Source: Roseateles sp. SL47 (GTDB lineage Bacteria; Pseudomonadota; Gammaproteobacteria; Burkholderiales; Burkholderiaceae_C). Taken from it: DNA of 64,000 nt. This document shows, piece after piece, positions 62,374-64,000 of the stretch. Under the pieces are notes generated by a model. That model was not told the origin of the DNA, searched no databases, and worked only from the letters and a program-made list of their open reading frames with translations. The stretch lies in NCBI RefSeq assembly GCF_026625885.1, contig NZ_CP113068.1:3038001-3102000 (forward strand), read 5' to 3'. Positions within the stretch are counted from its first letter, which is position 1. Each line of letters starts with the position of its first letter. The position numbers and the translations under genes are program-made.

Positions 62374-63453
62374 TCAAGGTGCAGGCTGGATGGGCACTGT
62401 ACGTCCGCGCGGCTGAGCCGCGCGGGCTCTGAGTTGCCCGCATCCGCCCTCCACATCCTGGCCAGCCGAATCCCTCAGCTTGGTCAGGATGCCCCGCTGG
62501 TGCAGCCGGCGGGCGATGTCGCGCGCCTTCTCCCAGTCGGGACGCTGGAAGGGCAGCTCCGGTACGCTGTTGTAGGGGATCATGTTCAGTACTCCGTACT
62601 TCCCCTTCAGCAGGCCGACGATGGCGTCCAGCTCATCCTCACCGTCGTTCACGCCGTCCAAGAGCGTCCACTGGTATTGAATCGGGTAGCCCGTTTCGCG
62701 GGCATACCGCTCGCCGGCGGTCACAATCTCGGCCGGGGTCAGCCGGGGTGCCCGGGGCAGCAGTTCGCGCCGAAGGTCTGCCTTGGTGGTGTGCAGCGAC
62801 AGGGCCAGCGCGGGTTTCACCGCGCCGCTGGCCAGCCGCTCAAAAACACGCGGATCCCCCACCGTGGAGAACACCAGGTTCTTGTGGCCGATGTTGCCCA
62901 CCGTACCCAGCAGGTGAATGGCTTCCATCACCGCCTCCAGGTTGTGGGAAGGTTCTCCCATGCCCATGAAGACCACCTTCTTCACGGCGCGCTGACGGCG
63001 CGCCAGGGCCACCTGCGCCACGATTTCGGCGCTGGAAACCTGGCGAATCAGGCCGTCCCGACCGGTCATGCAGAACTGGCACCCCACTGCGCAGCCCACC
63101 TGGCTGGAGACACACAGCCCGTCACGCGGTAGCAGCACACTCTCCACCGTCTGGCCATCCTGCAGCTTCACCAGCAGACGCGCAGAGCCGTCGGTGCCCG
63201 GGTGCGATTCCACCAACGTGGCCAGCCCGTCCAACTCCTCCATCAGACCTGGCAGAGCTTCACGCACCGCCTGCGGCAGGAAATGCTCCAGCTGGCGGCG
63301 TCCGTGGCTCAGGGGCAGGGCCTGCACCCAATGGCGCAGGACACGTTGCCGATGGGCCGGGTTGGCGCCCAAGGCGGTCAGGCGATGCTCGATGTCGGCG
63401 ATGGAGAACACGGTGGTGGGAGGTGAGCGCGCGGGGCTTTGAGCCTGCGTCAT
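62374..63453 (-). CDS. RlmN/Cfr-like radical SAM RNA methyltransferase
   Basis: This 359-residue protein belongs to the RlmN/Cfr family that methylates A2503 of 23S rRNA and, for RlmN, A37 of some tRNAs. It has the radical SAM site CAVGCQFCMTG near residue 125 and FMGMGEPSHNLEAV near 160. The methyl-carrying Cys is expected in DVEGGCGQL at residue ~338. It is shorter than typical RlmN and may be the second paralogue found in some Betaproteobacteria. It converges with the tpsA gene: the two stops are 6 bases apart. Confidence 0.88.
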   Translation of the reverse strand: MTQAQSPARSPPTTVFSIADIEHRLTALGANPAHRQRVLRHWVQALPLSHGRRQLEHFLPQAVREALPGLMEELDGLATLVESHPGTDGSARLLVKLQDGQTVESVLLPRDGLCVSSQVGCAVGCQFCMTGRDGLIRQVSSAEIVAQVALARRQRAVKKVVFMGMGEPSHNLEAVMEAIHLLGTVGNIGHKNLVFSTVGDPRVFERLASGAVKPALALSLHTTKADLRRELLPRAPRLTPAEIVTAGERYARETGYPIQYQWTLLDGVNDGEDELDAIVGLLKGKYGVLNMIPYNSVPELPFQRPDWEKARDIARRLHQRGILTKLRDSAGQDVEGGCGQLRARAAQPRGRTVPIQPAP

Positions 63454-63607
63454 GAGGGTGAACGAAACGGTGGAGCAGGCGTCCTGCCCTGGATTCTCGC
63501 CGAACTACGGTGGCGGCATTCCACCGCCGGTGCTGGCGTCAGCCCGCCAGCGCCGCTCAAGCTGAGGGGCGGACGATCGGCTCAGCCAACATGCGGCGCG
63601 CAGGTGC

Positions 63608-63637
63608 CGGACATGCGGCGGACATGCGGCGGACAGG
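63608..63637. repeat. 11-bp tandem repeat upstream of ispD
   Basis: Two identical units of cggacatgcgg (63608-63618 and 63619-63629) and a partial third lie in the divergent gap between the RlmN-like gene and ispD. Confidence 0.8.
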
Positions 63638-63695
63638 CTGCGACCCGGCAGCGGTCACACAGACCGGCGGCGGACACACGGCACAATCACGCCCC

Positions 63696-64000
63696 ATGAG
63701 CGACTTTCCGATAGGCGTGGTGCCTCGTTGTTTTGCCCTGGTGCCCGCAGCGGGTGTTGGCGCCCGGTCCGGTGCGGACCGCCCCAAGCAGTATGTACCG
63801 CTGGCCGGCCAGGCGATGATCGCCCACACGCTGGCGGCTTTGGCCGCCGTGCCTCGCATCGAGGCCACGCTGGTGGTGCTGTCGCCGCAGGACGATCAGT
63901 TCGAACAGGCGGTGCCCGGCTTCAGCGGTCCGAGGTCCTGGGTGGCCCGTTGTGGCGGAGATTCCCGCGCGGAAACCGTGGCCAACGGCCTGCAGGTCCT
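63696..64000 (+). CDS. ispD: 2-C-methyl-D-erythritol 4-phosphate cytidylyltransferase, 5' part
   Basis: IspD makes CDP-ME in the MEP isoprenoid pathway. Only the first ~101 residues are in the window, and the frame is still open at the end. The opening has the CTP-binding motif LVPAAGVGARSGADRPKQYV, shown in part as VPAAGVGARSGADRPKQY. Family members usually have Met after the Arg where this has Ser. AMIAHTLAALAAVPRI and the later GGDSRAETVANGLQ are also typical. The gene normally lies beside ispF and near mfd. Confidence 0.93.
   Translation, partial: MSDFPIGVVPRCFALVPAAGVGARSGADRPKQYVPLAGQAMIAHTLAALAAVPRIEATLVVLSPQDDQFEQAVPGFSGPRSWVARCGGDSRAETVANGLQV

Overview
The window looks like chromosomal DNA of a high-GC betaproteobacterium of the order Burkholderiales, probably the Roseateles/Rubrivivax/Leptothrix side. 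The evidence is the codon use, the paa gene layout with a TetR-type PaaR, and the mfd/ispD neighbourhood. I cannot fix the genus. Most of it is ordinary chromosome with a few accessory patches.

Region 1 (1-12.4 kb) is a selenium and formate module. The 3' part of a selenocysteine-type formate dehydrogenase alpha gene (the Sec codon would lie upstream of the window) is followed by fdxH, the cytochrome b gamma subunit, fdhE, selA, selB and the tRNA-Sec gene selC. A 121-bp imperfect palindrome and two tandem hairpin units follow. Next come a PhnD-like ABC transporter of the 'putative selenate' type (binding protein, an ATPase with an apparent +1 frameshift, a duplicated fused permease) and a YdjA-like nitroreductase. 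selD and fdhD are not in the window.

Region 2 (12.5-15.3 kb) is an accessory patch: a two-gene XRE regulator/DUF6036 nucleotidyltransferase module (toxin-antitoxin-like), a 53-bp concentric palindrome at its promoter, a dead fragment of a tyrosine recombinase, and a 362-residue orphan protein. Region 3 (15.3-21.1 kb) holds a CBS-pair protein, an Mpo1-like membrane protein, a YceI-like lipoprotein, moaA-mobA-GNAT and a PfkB kinase. MoaA and MobA supply the molybdenum cofactor that formate dehydrogenase needs.

Region 4 (21.2-32 kb) is the phenylacetate operon paaG-paaI-paaK-paaABCDE-paaR-binding protein-paaZ, headed by a perfect 16-bp palindrome that fits a PaaR operator. Separate paaF, paaH and paaJ genes are not present. 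Region 5 (32-44.8 kb) contains nadB and nadA flanking a ComFB-domain gene, a divergent AraC/MFS pair, a methyltransferase, DUF3224, DUF1428, a secreted metallo-beta-lactamase-fold protein, a chemoreceptor, a GMC oxidoreductase and small membrane proteins.

Region 6 (44.8-53 kb) has a PAPS sulfotransferase with an APS kinase and a divergent TauE/SafE transporter, a MocR-type regulator, a ThDP enzyme, an S4-domain protein, an RraA-family protein and serB. Region 7 (53-64 kb) is mfd, a two-partner secretion pair (TpsB, then a TpsA with six YDG repeats), an RlmN-like radical SAM methyltransferase and the start of ispD.

One pattern runs across the window. At least seven genes (permease, nitroreductase, YceI, paaG, nadB, MocR, serB) end inside, or a few bases before, a degenerate short tandem repeat; in six of them the stop codon lies in the repeat. 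I saw no CRISPR array, no rRNA and no intact insertion sequence.
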